Origin: Luteibacter sp036500425
Lineage (GTDB): Bacteria > Pseudomonadota > Gammaproteobacteria > Xanthomonadales > Rhodanobacteraceae
Reading direction: 5' to 3'
Assembly (NCBI RefSeq): GCF_036500425.1
Contig: NZ_DASYCB010000038.1
Location: 9,700-73,699 of the forward strand
Length of the DNA: 64,000 nt
Part shown: in pieces, positions 8,389-17,483 of the stretch
Layout of the letters: the number at the start of each line of letters is the position of its first letter
How positions within the stretch are numbered: position 1 is the first letter of the stretch
Program-made: the position numbers and the translations under genes
Notes under the pieces: model-generated
Told to the model about the DNA's origin: nothing
The model's input: only the letters and a program-made list of their open reading frames with translations
Database searches by the model: none

Positions 8389-8997
8389 ATGATCACCACG
8401 ATCCTTATTATCCTCGTGACCTGTGTGGTCTCGTTCATCGCCTTGCAGAACCGTAAGCTCATGAATGACCTGGTGCTATGGCCGCCAGCGATCAACCGCA
8501 GCCGTGAGTACTACCGGCTGGTCAGCTATGGCCTGGTGCACGCCGATTTCGGCCACCTGTTCTTCAACATGCTCACGCTGTTCTTTTTCGGCCGGGCGAT
8601 CGAGACCGTCTACACGAATGCGATGGGGCCGCTCGGTTTCGTCACGTTCTATATCGGCGCGCTGCTCTGTTCGATCCTGCCGACCTACATCAAGAACCGG
8701 AAAAACGCGGGTTACACCAGCCTCGGCGCATCCGGCGCGGTATCGGCGGTGCTATTCGCGTTTGTCCTGTTCGCGCCGTGGTCGCGGATCCTGGTCTTCA
8801 TCGTCCCGATGCCAGCCATTCTTTACGCCATTCTTTTCGTGGCGTATTCGATCTACATGGACCGTCGTGGCGGCGATAACGTAAACCACGGCGCCCATCT
8901 GTGGGGTGCCGCTTACGGTGTCATCTTCACCATCGCGCTGCGCCCTGGTGTGCTCCCGCGCTTCCTTGAAATCATCTCGCAGCCCGGCGCTTCCTGA
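8389..8997 (+). CDS. Rhomboid family intramembrane serine protease
   Basis: 202 residues with about six hydrophobic helices, the basic bacterial rhomboid topology. The likely catalytic dyad is Ser115 (GASGAVS) and His170 (NHGAHLWG). The helix-2 HxxxN-type motif HADFGHLFFNM is also present. Rhomboids cut transmembrane substrates within the bilayer. The ATG at 8389 gives a clean hydrophobic N-terminus (MITTILIILVTCVVSF). In-frame starts further upstream would read antisense through phzF and are unlikely. The ribosome site is weak (AGGA, about 15 bases upstream). Confidence 0.93.
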   Translation: MITTILIILVTCVVSFIALQNRKLMNDLVLWPPAINRSREYYRLVSYGLVHADFGHLFFNMLTLFFFGRAIETVYTNAMGPLGFVTFYIGALLCSILPTYIKNRKNAGYTSLGASGAVSAVLFAFVLFAPWSRILVFIVPMPAILYAILFVAYSIYMDRRGGDNVNHGAHLWGAAYGVIFTIALRPGVLPRFLEIISQPGAS

Positions 8998-9160
8998 TTC
9001 GGAACTGAACTTTTCCGACAAATTGATGTGACTTCGGGCGATACCTGTTACATCATCGGACTACCGGATCCCACAGATCGTTTTGATCATCCGGCATGCA
9101 CGCGGGTTTCCCCGCTGGGGGGCGGTTCGCGTCGGCTACTACCGCAGGAGGAGTTTGCGC

Positions 9161-10060
9161 ATGGCAACCACCCGTAAGTCTGCCGCGAAGAAGTCCACGG
9201 CGAAGAAATCTGCTTCGAAGAAATCCGCTGTCAAGAAGGCTGCCGTCAAGAAGGGCGCTGTGAAGAAGGCAGTGGCGAAGAAAGCCGCGCCGAAGAAGGC
9301 CGCGGCACGCAAGGTCGCTCGTCCCGCCGCGAAGAAGGCGGTAAAGAAGACGGCGAAGAAGGCGGCGGTGAAGAAGGCCGCAACGAAGAAATCCCCGGCG
9401 AAGAAGGTTGCCGCGAAGCGGGCCTCAGCACCGAAGAAGGCTGCCCGCAAGGTCACGCGCCCGGTCGCGAAGAAAGCATCCGCGAAGAAGGCCGCGCCGA
9501 AAACCGCCGCCCGTAAGGCTGCGGCAAAGAAGGTCGCCGTGAGGTCGTCGCCGAAGACCGCCGCCGCGAAGACCGCCGCGAAGAAGGTCAGCGTGAAGCC
9601 GTCGCCGAAGACCGCGGCCGCCAAGACCGCTGCGAAGAAAGTCATCGTGAAGGCGTCGCCGAAGACGGCAGCTGCCAAGACCGCGGCACGCAAGGCGCCG
9701 ACGAAAAAGGCCGCGCCGCCCCAGGCCACCGTGAAGAAAGCAGCGGCACCGGCCCCGGTACCGGCGAAGAAGGCAGCGCGCACCGCGCCGCGTCCGCGCC
9801 CGGCGCCGAAGCCGGCAGCACCCGCCGACGAGCCGGTCCAGCACATCACCCAGGAAGAGGCCGTCGCGCACATCCAGGCGCTGCTCGAGGCCAAGAAGGA
9901 ACGCGATCGCCAGCCGCCGACATGGCCCGCGGGAGATCGCAACGGTAATCCGGGCGGCCAGGCCGGCAATGAAACCGATGCACCAAAGGTGCCCTCGGCA
10001 GAGGCCAGCTATGCCAACGCGTCGCACGAGCGTGGCGACCAGCAGAAGAACAAGGGCTGA
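9161..10060 (+). CDS. Histone H1-like Lys/Ala-rich repeat protein
   Basis: 299 residues. Residues 1 to about 230 are almost only Lys, Ala, Pro, Val and Thr in AAKK/APKK/VKKA-type short repeats, like eukaryotic H1 tails, AlgP and chlamydial Hc1. A more normal, acidic-to-neutral C-terminal tail follows (about 240-299), including a predicted helix TQEEAVAHIQALLEAKKERD. Such proteins bind DNA non-specifically and may compact the nucleoid. The ATG at 9161 follows AGGAGGAG at nine bases, a strong site; longer readings lack it. The repeats make the gene prone to slippage and length variation between strains. A terminator lies directly downstream. Confidence 0.92.
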   Translation: MATTRKSAAKKSTAKKSASKKSAVKKAAVKKGAVKKAVAKKAAPKKAAARKVARPAAKKAVKKTAKKAAVKKAATKKSPAKKVAAKRASAPKKAARKVTRPVAKKASAKKAAPKTAARKAAAKKVAVRSSPKTAAAKTAAKKVSVKPSPKTAAAKTAAKKVIVKASPKTAAAKTAARKAPTKKAAPPQATVKKAAAPAPVPAKKAARTAPRPRPAPKPAAPADEPVQHITQEEAVAHIQALLEAKKERDRQPPTWPAGDRNGNPGGQAGNETDAPKVPSAEASYANASHERGDQQKNKG

Positions 10061-10081
10061 TCCGTTCTGCCTGAATGAAGG

Positions 10082-10113
10082 GAAAGGGTCGCTTTCGCGG
10101 CCCTTTCTTTTTT
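10082..10113 (+). terminator. Rho-independent terminator of the histone-like gene
   Basis: A GC-rich stem (GAAAGGG with CCCTTTC, extended inward by CGC/GCG) is followed directly by a run of six T. It starts 22 bases after the stop codon. Confidence 0.88.
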
Positions 10114-10168
10114 AGCGCGCGTTCAACGAAAGCGGCGCAGTGTGGGAATCACTCCCATGAGGCCCACC

Positions 10169-10768
10169 ATGCGCCGACTTTCGCTGTCATTGCTGGCTTT
10201 GCCCGCCTGTCTCGCGCTCTCCGGGTGTTACTACGACCCGGATTACGGTTATGTGCGTAATAGCTCGGGTGGCGATGCGTACTACGGCACTGAAACCACG
10301 ACGACGGTCGTATCGGGCGGCGTCGGTTATGTGGATCCGCAGCCCTATGGTTACGGCTATGGCGGTTATTACGGCTATGGTCCCGGTTGTTGTTACGGCG
10401 GTACCACCGTGATTTACCGCGATGGTTACGGTCGGCGGTACTACGGTGATCGTTATGGGCACGGGCGGCCGCCACCGCCGGGTGGCTGGCAGGGCCGTCC
10501 ACCGCCGCGTCCTGGCGGCGGCGACTGGCACGGGCGTCCACCACCGCCTGGCGGTTGGGGTTCGCGCGGCGATGATCATCGCCCCCCGCAGGGGCGACCG
10601 GATCGTCCGCCAGGTGGGTGGCAAGGCGGCAACCGGCCTTCACCGCCGCAGGGCGGATGGCACGGTAACCGTTCGCAGCCGCCGTCGAACGGCAGCGGAC
10701 CCCGTTCGCCCCAGGGTCCACGGGGTCGCGATCCGGACCGCGGCGCGCCACGCAACCACAACGACTGA
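10169..10768 (+). CDS. Tyr/Gly- and Pro/Arg-rich lipoprotein
   Basis: 199 residues. A basic start (MRRLSLSLL) and hydrophobic stretch end in the lipobox LSGC, with Cys20 as the lipidated residue, so this is probably an envelope lipoprotein. The mature protein begins Tyr/Gly-rich (GYGYGGYYGYGPGCC), then continues with repeated units such as RPPPPGGW and GRPDRPPGGW and ends Arg/Gly/Pro-rich. It looks disordered and strongly basic. ATG 10169 has GAGG eight bases upstream; another ATG at 10157 is possible. I do not recognise a function. Similar YG-rich lipoproteins are common in this bacterial order and usually uncharacterised. Confidence 0.8.
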   Translation: MRRLSLSLLALPACLALSGCYYDPDYGYVRNSSGGDAYYGTETTTTVVSGGVGYVDPQPYGYGYGGYYGYGPGCCYGGTTVIYRDGYGRRYYGDRYGHGRPPPPGGWQGRPPPRPGGGDWHGRPPPPGGWGSRGDDHRPPQGRPDRPPGGWQGGNRPSPPQGGWHGNRSQPPSNGSGPRSPQGPRGRDPDRGAPRNHND

Positions 10769-10869
10769 CTCGCCTACGAACGACGCGGCGTGCACTTACA
10801 GGGCGCGTTGGGCCATTCCCTGACGAGTACGACCTACGCTGGTGAACCTCTTCACCATCGCTGGGCATC

Positions 10870-13179
10870 GTGTCGTTTCGCGCACCTCCTTTCACGTTAT
10901 GCACGTTCGCCGTCGCTGCTCTCGCCGGGTGCGCGGTCGTGCAGGCGTTCCCTTCGCTGCCGTCGTTTCCAGTGCTTTGCGCGGCGGCGTTGCTCGCGCT
11001 GGGCATGCTCGCGCTGCGCCGGTGGCCCGTGCTGCGTTTGCCGGCCATCGTCGTGCTGTTCGCATGCTGGGCGTCGTTGCATGCGGCACAGCGGATGGCT
11101 TCGCGGCTGCCCTATACGCTGGAGGGCACCGACATCGTGCTGACCGGGCGTGTCGCCGATTTGCCCCGGCGCCGGGGCGGCGACATCGCCTTTATGTTCC
11201 AGCCGATGCCGCATGCCGACGAGCCACGGCTCGGTGGCCCCTTGCGCCTCACCTGGTACCGCGCCGCGCAGGCCCCCGCGCCCTGCGAATACTGGCGACT
11301 CGTCGTGCGCTTACGCCGCCCGCACGGGGTGGTGAACCCGGGCGGCAACGATGCCGAGCGCATGGCGCTTATCAAGGGCGTTGTCGCTAACGGCTACGTG
11401 CGTAGTTCGCCTGCCAATGCCCGCCTCTCCAGCGGCCACTGTGTGGATGGCTGGCGCGATGCCATCGGCCAGCGCCTGGACCGTGAACTGGGTGGGCGCG
11501 ACGCACGCGTGCTGAAGGCGCTGGCCATCGGTGATACGCGCGGCCTCGACGCGGCCGATTGGGATATCGCGCGTGCCACCGGCACCTCGCATCTCATCGC
11601 CATCTCAGGCTTCCATGTGGGCGTCGCCGCAGGTGGTGGCGTGCTGCTGGCCCGGGGTGTGTACCTCCTGCTGCCCTGGCTGGCGACACGCTTGCCGCGG
11701 CGGATTGCGCAGGCCTTGCTGGGCATGGGCGTGGCGCTCGCCTACGGGCTGCTTGCCGGCATGGGCCTGCCCACCGTGCGTACGTTGCTCATGGTGGCCG
11801 TGCTGGTCATCGCGGCGGCGGCGCGTCGCCGCGCAGGCGGGCTCGCGTTGTTGTCGCTGGCGCTCGTGGCGGTGCTGGTGGTGGATCCGCTGGCCGTCCT
11901 CTCCGCCGGATTCTGGTTGTCCTTCGCCGGGGTGGCGTTTCTCATGGCCTGCGTCGCACCGGTGAACCGGGGCTGGCGCGGTCGGCTCGCGGCGATGCTG
12001 CGAACGCAGGCGGTGATGAGTCTCGCGCTGTTGCCGATGTCGCTCTGGTTGTTCGGGAGCGCGTCGCTGGTCTCGTTCGCAGCGAATCTTGTGGCGGCAC
12101 CGCTGGTGAGCTTCGCGGTCATTCCGCTGACGCTGGTGGCGTGCGTCTTCTTGCCCGTCGAAGCCGTCGCCTCACCCTTGCTGCAGGTGGCCGCATGGCT
12201 CATCGAGGGGCTTTGGCGCCTGCTGGCGCCCATGGCTGCATGGCCCGGCGCGCAGGTGACGGTACCGAACGCCGGCCTCTGGCCCACGGTTCTCGCCACC
12301 GCGGGCGCGGCCTGGGTATTCGCGCCTCGGGGCCTGCCCCTGCGTGGTTTCGCCTTGCTGTGTTTCTTGCCGCTGCTATGGCCACCCCGGGATGCGCCGG
12401 TGCACGGTGCGTTCCGTGCCTGGGTACTCGACGTGGGGCAGGGGCTGGCCGTCCTGCTACGCACGCGGACGCACACGCTGGTCTACGACACCGGCCCCGA
12501 GTTCGGCGGCGGGCATGATGCAGGCGCTGGCATCGTTCTGCCGTCCATCACCGCGCTGGGTTTAGCGCCGGTCGATACCCTGGTGCTGAGCCATGGGGAT
12601 AACGACCATACGGGGGGCGCGCGCTCCGTACAGCGGCGCTATCCCGCGGCGCGTGTCATATCCGGCGAGCCGGGCAGGCTGCGCTTCACGGCGGAACCGT
12701 GTGCGGGCGTGACCTCATGGGCCTGGGATGGCGTCACCTTTCGCTTCCTCACGGTACCGCTGCCCGCGACCGGCAAGGTGAAATCCAACGAACGCTCCTG
12801 CGTGCTCGCCGTGGAAGGTGCGGGCGGGCGCCTGTTACTCACTGGCGATATCGGCACCTCCTCGGAGGCGCGGATGGCGAGCGAGGATCTGGTTTCAGCC
12901 CTGCCTACGGTCACGACCATCGCCCACCATGGCAGCCGCCATGCGTCGTCCGCGGCGTGGCTGCGCAAGGTGCGTCCGCGCATCGCCATTGCCGGTGCGG
13001 GCTGGCGCAGCCGGTTCGGTCATCCGCACCCGATGGCTGTGGACCGGCATGCGGCGGTGGGTGCCCAGGTCTACGACACCGCCCGCAGCGGTGCCGTGCG
13101 CGTCGACATGCCGGTTCGTGGCGAGCCCCATGTCGTTCGCGAGTGGCGCCGGCCCGCTGATCGCTACTGGAGGGAATAG
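10870..13179 (+). CDS. comEC: ComEC/Rec2 DNA-uptake channel
   Basis: 769-residue inner-membrane protein that carries single-stranded DNA into the cytoplasm during natural transformation. There is an N-terminal membrane/OB-like region, then a multi-helix Competence domain (about residues 210-480, including the family motif AISGFHVGVAAG), then a metallo-beta-lactamase domain. The metal motif HGDNDH is at 575-580, and a later histidine region reads TIAHHGSRHAS. The start is a GTG giving MSFRAPPFTLC; the ribosome site is not obvious, so the start is uncertain by a few codons. No other competence genes are in the window. Confidence 0.92.
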   Translation: MSFRAPPFTLCTFAVAALAGCAVVQAFPSLPSFPVLCAAALLALGMLALRRWPVLRLPAIVVLFACWASLHAAQRMASRLPYTLEGTDIVLTGRVADLPRRRGGDIAFMFQPMPHADEPRLGGPLRLTWYRAAQAPAPCEYWRLVVRLRRPHGVVNPGGNDAERMALIKGVVANGYVRSSPANARLSSGHCVDGWRDAIGQRLDRELGGRDARVLKALAIGDTRGLDAADWDIARATGTSHLIAISGFHVGVAAGGGVLLARGVYLLLPWLATRLPRRIAQALLGMGVALAYGLLAGMGLPTVRTLLMVAVLVIAAAARRRAGGLALLSLALVAVLVVDPLAVLSAGFWLSFAGVAFLMACVAPVNRGWRGRLAAMLRTQAVMSLALLPMSLWLFGSASLVSFAANLVAAPLVSFAVIPLTLVACVFLPVEAVASPLLQVAAWLIEGLWRLLAPMAAWPGAQVTVPNAGLWPTVLATAGAAWVFAPRGLPLRGFALLCFLPLLWPPRDAPVHGAFRAWVLDVGQGLAVLLRTRTHTLVYDTGPEFGGGHDAGAGIVLPSITALGLAPVDTLVLSHGDNDHTGGARSVQRRYPAARVISGEPGRLRFTAEPCAGVTSWAWDGVTFRFLTVPLPATGKVKSNERSCVLAVEGAGGRLLLTGDIGTSSEARMASEDLVSALPTVTTIAHHGSRHASSAAWLRKVRPRIAIAGAGWRSRFGHPHPMAVDRHAAVGAQVYDTARSGAVRVDMPVRGEPHVVREWRRPADRYWRE

Positions 13180-13218
13180 GACGTGGGTCACAGCAGCGTC
13201 GATGTGTTGCACTGCGGT

Positions 13219-13249
13219 TTGACAAGATCGATTTAGAACGATTTAAATC
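13219..13249 (+). promoter_or_regulatory. Promoter with overlapping palindrome for the GH92 gene
   Basis: A perfect -35 box TTGACA (13219-13224) is followed after 17 bases by TTTAAA (13242-13247), a 4/6 match to the -10 box. The -10 lies inside the 10-bp perfect palindrome GATTTAAATC (13240-13249), and a related GATTTA lies 10 bp upstream, so a repressor or activator site overlapping the promoter is plausible. The gene starts 30 bases downstream of the palindrome. Confidence 0.6.
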
Positions 13250-13278
13250 CATGATCTACACCATTAGGGGAGCACCGC

Positions 13279-16200
13279 GTGACCGAACCGAAGCTTGGAT
13301 GGAGCAGGGCGGCGCTTGCGCTTGCTATCGCGTCGATCGTCATGCCGGCCGGCGTACTGGCCGCGACGCCGCCGGGGTTCCACAGTTCGTTCGAAGCCGG
13401 TGAGCCCGCGCTCTCCGCCGCCGCGTTTGGCGGCCTGGATGTCCAGATCGCGGGTGGCCCGCCGAAGGATGCGGTCCTTACGGCAAAGCCCGATGTCGGC
13501 TTCACCGGAATGCATTCGCTCCATTACGCCGGCACCTCCACCGGTTCGCCGTTAACCGCGCGCCTGTTCGATACCGCGGTGGCCGTCGCTGACGACACCA
13601 CGCTGTCCTGGCTGGTCTTCCCGCGCTCCAATGGGGATGACCTGAGCAACCCCGCGAATTACGTCAGTGTCGACGTGGTGTTCGACGACGGGTCGAAGCT
13701 GTCGACGAAGGGCGCGGTCGACCAGCACCGGGTTCCCGCCACGGCCAAGGGGCAGGGCATGGGCCGCGTGCTCTACCCGGACCAGTGGAACTACGTGAGC
13801 GTCGACCTTGGCAGCGTCGCCAAGGGCCGCAAGGTGAAGTCGATCGAACTGGCCGCCGATGCGCCGGCCGGCAAGGCCTTCGAAGGCTGGGTCGACGATA
13901 TCCGCATCGGCGCACAGCCGGTGCTCGCGAGCAACCATCCCACGGACTACGTGGATACGCGCCGTGGTTCCAATGCGAACGCCAACTTCTCGCGCGGCAA
14001 CAACTTCCCCGCCGTGGCCATGCCGCACGGTTTCAACTTCTGGACTCCGGTCACCAACGCTGGCTCCAACTGGCTATACCAGTACCAGGATCGTAATGGC
14101 GCCGATAACCGACCGCGCATCGAAGCCTTCCAGATCTCGCATGAGCCGAGCCCGTGGATGGGCGAGCGTCAGACGTTCCAGGTCATGCCGGCCCAGGCCG
14201 AAAGCGGCGCCCCCGCGCTGAAGCGCGAGACCCGCGCGCTTTCGTTCACGCACGCCGAAGAAACCGCGCACCCGGATTATTACGGCGTCCACTTCGATAA
14301 CGGTATCCGCACCGAGATCACCCCGACCGATCACGCCGCGCTGTTCCGCTTCACCTTCACCGGCAAGCGCGCCCAGTTGGTGTTCGATAACCTCAACGAC
14401 AAGGCGTCGGTCAGCCTCGACCCTGCCGGCCGCAGCATCCAGGGCTGGTCGGATGTGAAGAGCGGACTCTCCACCGGGGCGACGCGGCTGTTCTTCTACG
14501 CCGAGTTCGACAAGCCGGTCGCCGAGAGCGGTCGCCTTACTGGCGAGAAGCGCGACGCCGCATCCGCGTGGTTCGGCTTCGATACGTCGAAGAAGGGCGG
14601 CAAGCAGGTGACGATGCGCATCGCCACCTCGCTGATCAGTGTTGACCAGGCCAAGGCTAACCTGGGCCAGGAAGTCGCCACCGGCGATACCTTCGACAGC
14701 GTGCGCGAGCGTGCCCGCAGGGCATGGGATGACCGCCTGGGCCGCTTCCAGGTCGAAGGGGCGAGCCGCGACGAACGCACCATCCTTTATTCGAACCTTT
14801 ACCGCCTGTTCCTGTACCCGAACCAGGCTTACGAGAACACCGGCACGAAGGATGCGCCGAAGTGGCAGTACGCCAGCCCGTTCTCCGCGGCGGCCGGTGC
14901 AAACACCGATACCCACACCGGTGCGCGCATCGTCGATGGCAAGCCGTACGTTAATAATGGTCTGTGGGATACCTACCGCACCGCGTGGCCGGCCTATGTG
15001 CTGTTCACCCCGACCGAAGCCGGCCAGATGATCGATGGCTTCGTCCAGCAGTACCGTGATGGCGGCTGGATCGCCCGCTGGACCTCGCCGGGTTACGCTG
15101 ACCTCATGGTTGGCACCAGTTCGGATGTCGCTTTCGCCGACGCCTGGCTGAAGGGTGTGCGCAACTTCGACGTCGCCAATTTCTACCTGTCGGCGATCCG
15201 CAATGCATCCACCGTCAGCACCGATGTGAAGGGCGCGGGCCGCAAGGGGATCGAGCGCTCGATCTTCAATGGCTACACCGACGACAAGGTGAGCGAGGGC
15301 CTGTCGTGGTCGACCGCCGGCTACATCAATGATTTCGGCATCGCCAACCTGGCCGACGCCCTGTCGAAGGACAGCGCGAACGGTGGCGGGTACAAGAACT
15401 ACGCCGACGATGCCCAGTGGTACCGCGGTCGCGCCGTGGGCTACGCCAACCTGTTCAGCCCGGAAGTGAGCTTCTTCGTCGCCCGTGACCCGGCCGGCAA
15501 GTGGCGCTGGACGGCGAAGGACTTCAGCCCGATCCGCTGGGGTGGCGACTACACCGAGACCAACGCCTGGAACATGGCGTTCGACGCGCCGCAGGATGGC
15601 GCCGGCCTGGCGGGCCTGTACGGTGGTCGCGAGCAGTTGGGAGTGAAGCTGGATCAGTTCTTCAGCACCCCGGGCAAGTTCGATGTCGGCGATTACGGCG
15701 ATGTGATCCACGAGATGCTCGAGGCCCGCGACGTCCGCATGGGCCAGTACGGCCATTCGAACCAGCCGTCGCACCACATCATCTGGATGTACGACGAGGC
15801 CGGCCAGCCGTGGAAGACCCAGGACAAGCTGCGCGATGCCATGTCGCGGCTCTACGTAGGTAGTGAGATCGGCCAGGGTTATCCGGGCGATGAAGACAAC
15901 GGCGAGATGTCGGCGTGGTGGGTCTTCGGTGCCGCCGGCTTCTACCCGCTGCGTATGGGCACTCCGGAATACGTGATCGGCGCGCCGTACTTCCCGCACA
16001 TGAGCATCAAGCTCGAGAACGGCGCCACGCTCGACATCCGTGCACCGGGCGTCAGCGATACCAACCGTTACGTGCAGTCGCTGAAGGTGAACGGCCAGCC
16101 GTGGACCAAGCTCACCCTGCCGCACGACCTGCTGGCGAGGGGCGCGACGCTCGAGTTCACCATGGGCCCGGCTCCGTCGAACTGGGGCACCGGTGCCGAT

Positions 16201-16638
16201 GCGCTGCCGGGTTCGATCACGCCGGAAGGTGCCAAGCCAGCCCCGTTCCACGATGTGCTACAGGCGGCCGATCTCACGCTCGATGGCAAGAAGTCCGCGT
16301 CACTCGCCCCGGCGGTCGATAACGACTCCTCGACGGAACTGGCGCTGCCGTCCGGCAAGGCGGTGATCGTCGATCGCCTGACCAAGCCGGCCACGGTGGC
16401 GATGTACACGATCAGCTCCGGCGCCACGGCCGCCGCGCCGACGGGCTGGAAGCTGGAAGGCTCCGCGGATGGCAAGCACTGGCAGGTCCTCGACCAGCGC
16501 CAGGGCGAAATCTTCCCGTGGCACCGCCAGACCCGTGCGTTCGCCATCGCCACGCCAGCCAGCTACGCGCACTACCGTCTCACCCTCGATGGCACCGGTC
16601 CCACCGCCGTGGCCGAACTCGAGCTGCTAGCCAAATAA
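13279..16638 (+). CDS. Secreted GH92 family alpha-mannosidase with flanking beta domains
   Basis: 1119 residues; removes alpha-linked mannose from glycans, typically Ca2+-dependent in this family. Order: signal peptide (about 1-29, cleavage near VLAA); an N-terminal carbohydrate-binding-like beta domain (about 30-215); the GH92 domains (about 220-970) with DTRRGSNANANFSRGNNFP, GLWDTYRTAWPAY, GHSNQPSHH and GDEDNGEMSAWWVFGAAGFYP; and a C-terminal discoidin-like (F5/8 type C) domain near 990-1118 (AVDNDSS, GWKLEGSADGKHW). The GTG start has GGGGAG nearby. It stands alone, with no transporter or other glycosidase beside it, but has its own promoter. Export to the periplasm or outside is inferred from the signal peptide. 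Confidence 0.93.
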   Translation: MTEPKLGWSRAALALAIASIVMPAGVLAATPPGFHSSFEAGEPALSAAAFGGLDVQIAGGPPKDAVLTAKPDVGFTGMHSLHYAGTSTGSPLTARLFDTAVAVADDTTLSWLVFPRSNGDDLSNPANYVSVDVVFDDGSKLSTKGAVDQHRVPATAKGQGMGRVLYPDQWNYVSVDLGSVAKGRKVKSIELAADAPAGKAFEGWVDDIRIGAQPVLASNHPTDYVDTRRGSNANANFSRGNNFPAVAMPHGFNFWTPVTNAGSNWLYQYQDRNGADNRPRIEAFQISHEPSPWMGERQTFQVMPAQAESGAPALKRETRALSFTHAEETAHPDYYGVHFDNGIRTEITPTDHAALFRFTFTGKRAQLVFDNLNDKASVSLDPAGRSIQGWSDVKSGLSTGATRLFFYAEFDKPVAESGRLTGEKRDAASAWFGFDTSKKGGKQVTMRIATSLISVDQAKANLGQEVATGDTFDSVRERARRAWDDRLGRFQVEGASRDERTILYSNLYRLFLYPNQAYENTGTKDAPKWQYASPFSAAAGANTDTHTGARIVDGKPYVNNGLWDTYRTAWPAYVLFTPTEAGQMIDGFVQQYRDGGWIARWTSPGYADLMVGTSSDVAFADAWLKGVRNFDVANFYLSAIRNASTVSTDVKGAGRKGIERSIFNGYTDDKVSEGLSWSTAGYINDFGIANLADALSKDSANGGGYKNYADDAQWYRGRAVGYANLFSPEVSFFVARDPAGKWRWTAKDFSPIRWGGDYTETNAWNMAFDAPQDGAGLAGLYGGREQLGVKLDQFFSTPGKFDVGDYGDVIHEMLEARDVRMGQYGHSNQPSHHIIWMYDEAGQPWKTQDKLRDAMSRLYVGSEIGQGYPGDEDNGEMSAWWVFGAAGFYPLRMGTPEYVIGAPYFPHMSIKLENGATLDIRAPGVSDTNRYVQSLKVNGQPWTKLTLPHDLLARGATLEFTMGPAPSNWGTGADALPGSITPEGAKPAPFHDVLQAADLTLDGKKSASLAPAVDNDSSTELALPSGKAVIVDRLTKPATVAMYTISSGATAAAPTGWKLEGSADGKHWQVLDQRQGEIFPWHRQTRAFAIATPASYAHYRLTLDGTGPTAVAELELLAK

Positions 16639-16649
16639 CCGCCACCCCC

Positions 16650-16717
16650 TGTAGGAGCGCGCTTGCGCGCGATGGGAGCTTGCCGCAAGCCCTATCGCGC
16701 GCAAGCGCGCTCCTACA
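16650..16717. repeat. Inverted pair of REP-like palindromes
   Basis: Forward copy 16650-16673 (TGTAGGAGCGCGC... to ...CGCGAT) and reverse copy 16694-16717, separated by 20 bases. Together they can form a long hairpin. The pair starts 11 bases after the GH92 stop codon and may act as a 3' mRNA-end structure. Confidence 0.92.
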
Positions 16718-16823
16718 GGGGCCCGGCCGTCCCTTACGTTCAGCCAGTGTGAAGGCCTACTCAGTCCCCCAGCCGGGCCCTGCTATCATGCGGGCCTGAC
16801 TGATAAGTACCCTTGGGGTTCAC

Positions 16824-17480
16824 GTGCTCGAGATCCTTCTTGCCGGCGGTTGGGCGCTCCTGCCCATCCTCATCTGCTCGTTTGTCGCCCTCGCGATCGT
16901 GCTCGAGCGCTTCTGGGCGCTGCGCCGCGCGGCCGTGCTGCCGCCGGGGCTGGGTGCGGAGGTCCGCGAATGGGCCCGTTCATCGAAGCTGGATGCCTCG
17001 CACCTCGCCGCCCTCGAAAAAGGTTCGCCTTTGGGTGAGCTGTTCGCTGGCGCGCTGGCCGTGCGCGATCGCCCGCGCGACATCATCAAGGAACGCATCG
17101 AGGACACTGGCCGCCATGTGGTCCACCGCATGGAGCGTTACCTCAACACGCTGGGCACGGTCGCCCTGATCGGCCCGCTGCTCGGCCTGCTCGGCACGGT
17201 CATCGGCCTCATCCGCATGTTCATGAATGTCATGGCCGGCGGCATCGGCGATCCGACCAAGATGGCCGGCGGTATCGGCGAAGCACTGATCTGCACCGCG
17301 TTCGGCCTGATCGTCTCGATTCCAGCGTATGTGTTGCATCGCTACTTCCGCTCCAAGGTGAGCGGCTACGTGGTCCAGATGGAGAAGGAAGCGACCGCGC
17401 TGCTCGACGATCTCTCGGCGCGTGCACCGGCGCCGCGTCGTCGCGCCACCGATGCCCAAGCCTCGGCGCAGGTTGGCTGA
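16824..17480 (+). CDS. exbB: MotA/TolQ/ExbB-type proton channel protein
   Basis: 218 residues with three membrane helices: an N-terminal one (about 5-25) and a pair in the conserved block TLGTVALIGPLLGLLGTVIGLIRMF and later GEALICTAFGLIVSIPAYVLHRYF. ExbB/TolQ proteins form the proton channel that powers TonB or Tol systems together with an ExbD/TolR partner, which is the next gene (3 bases between stop and start). Neither tonB nor tolA/B is nearby. The order exbB-exbD-msbA-lpxK is a known arrangement in this bacterial order. Start is GTG after TTGGGG. Confidence 0.93.
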   Translation: MLEILLAGGWALLPILICSFVALAIVLERFWALRRAAVLPPGLGAEVREWARSSKLDASHLAALEKGSPLGELFAGALAVRDRPRDIIKERIEDTGRHVVHRMERYLNTLGTVALIGPLLGLLGTVIGLIRMFMNVMAGGIGDPTKMAGGIGEALICTAFGLIVSIPAYVLHRYFRSKVSGYVVQMEKEATALLDDLSARAPAPRRRATDAQASAQVG

Positions 17481-17483
17481 TCC

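Noticed and set aside
14074..16251. 725-aa minus-strand frame opposite the GH92 gene
   Set aside because: Complement of high-GC coding DNA. No recognisable domain, while the plus strand has full GH92 motifs.
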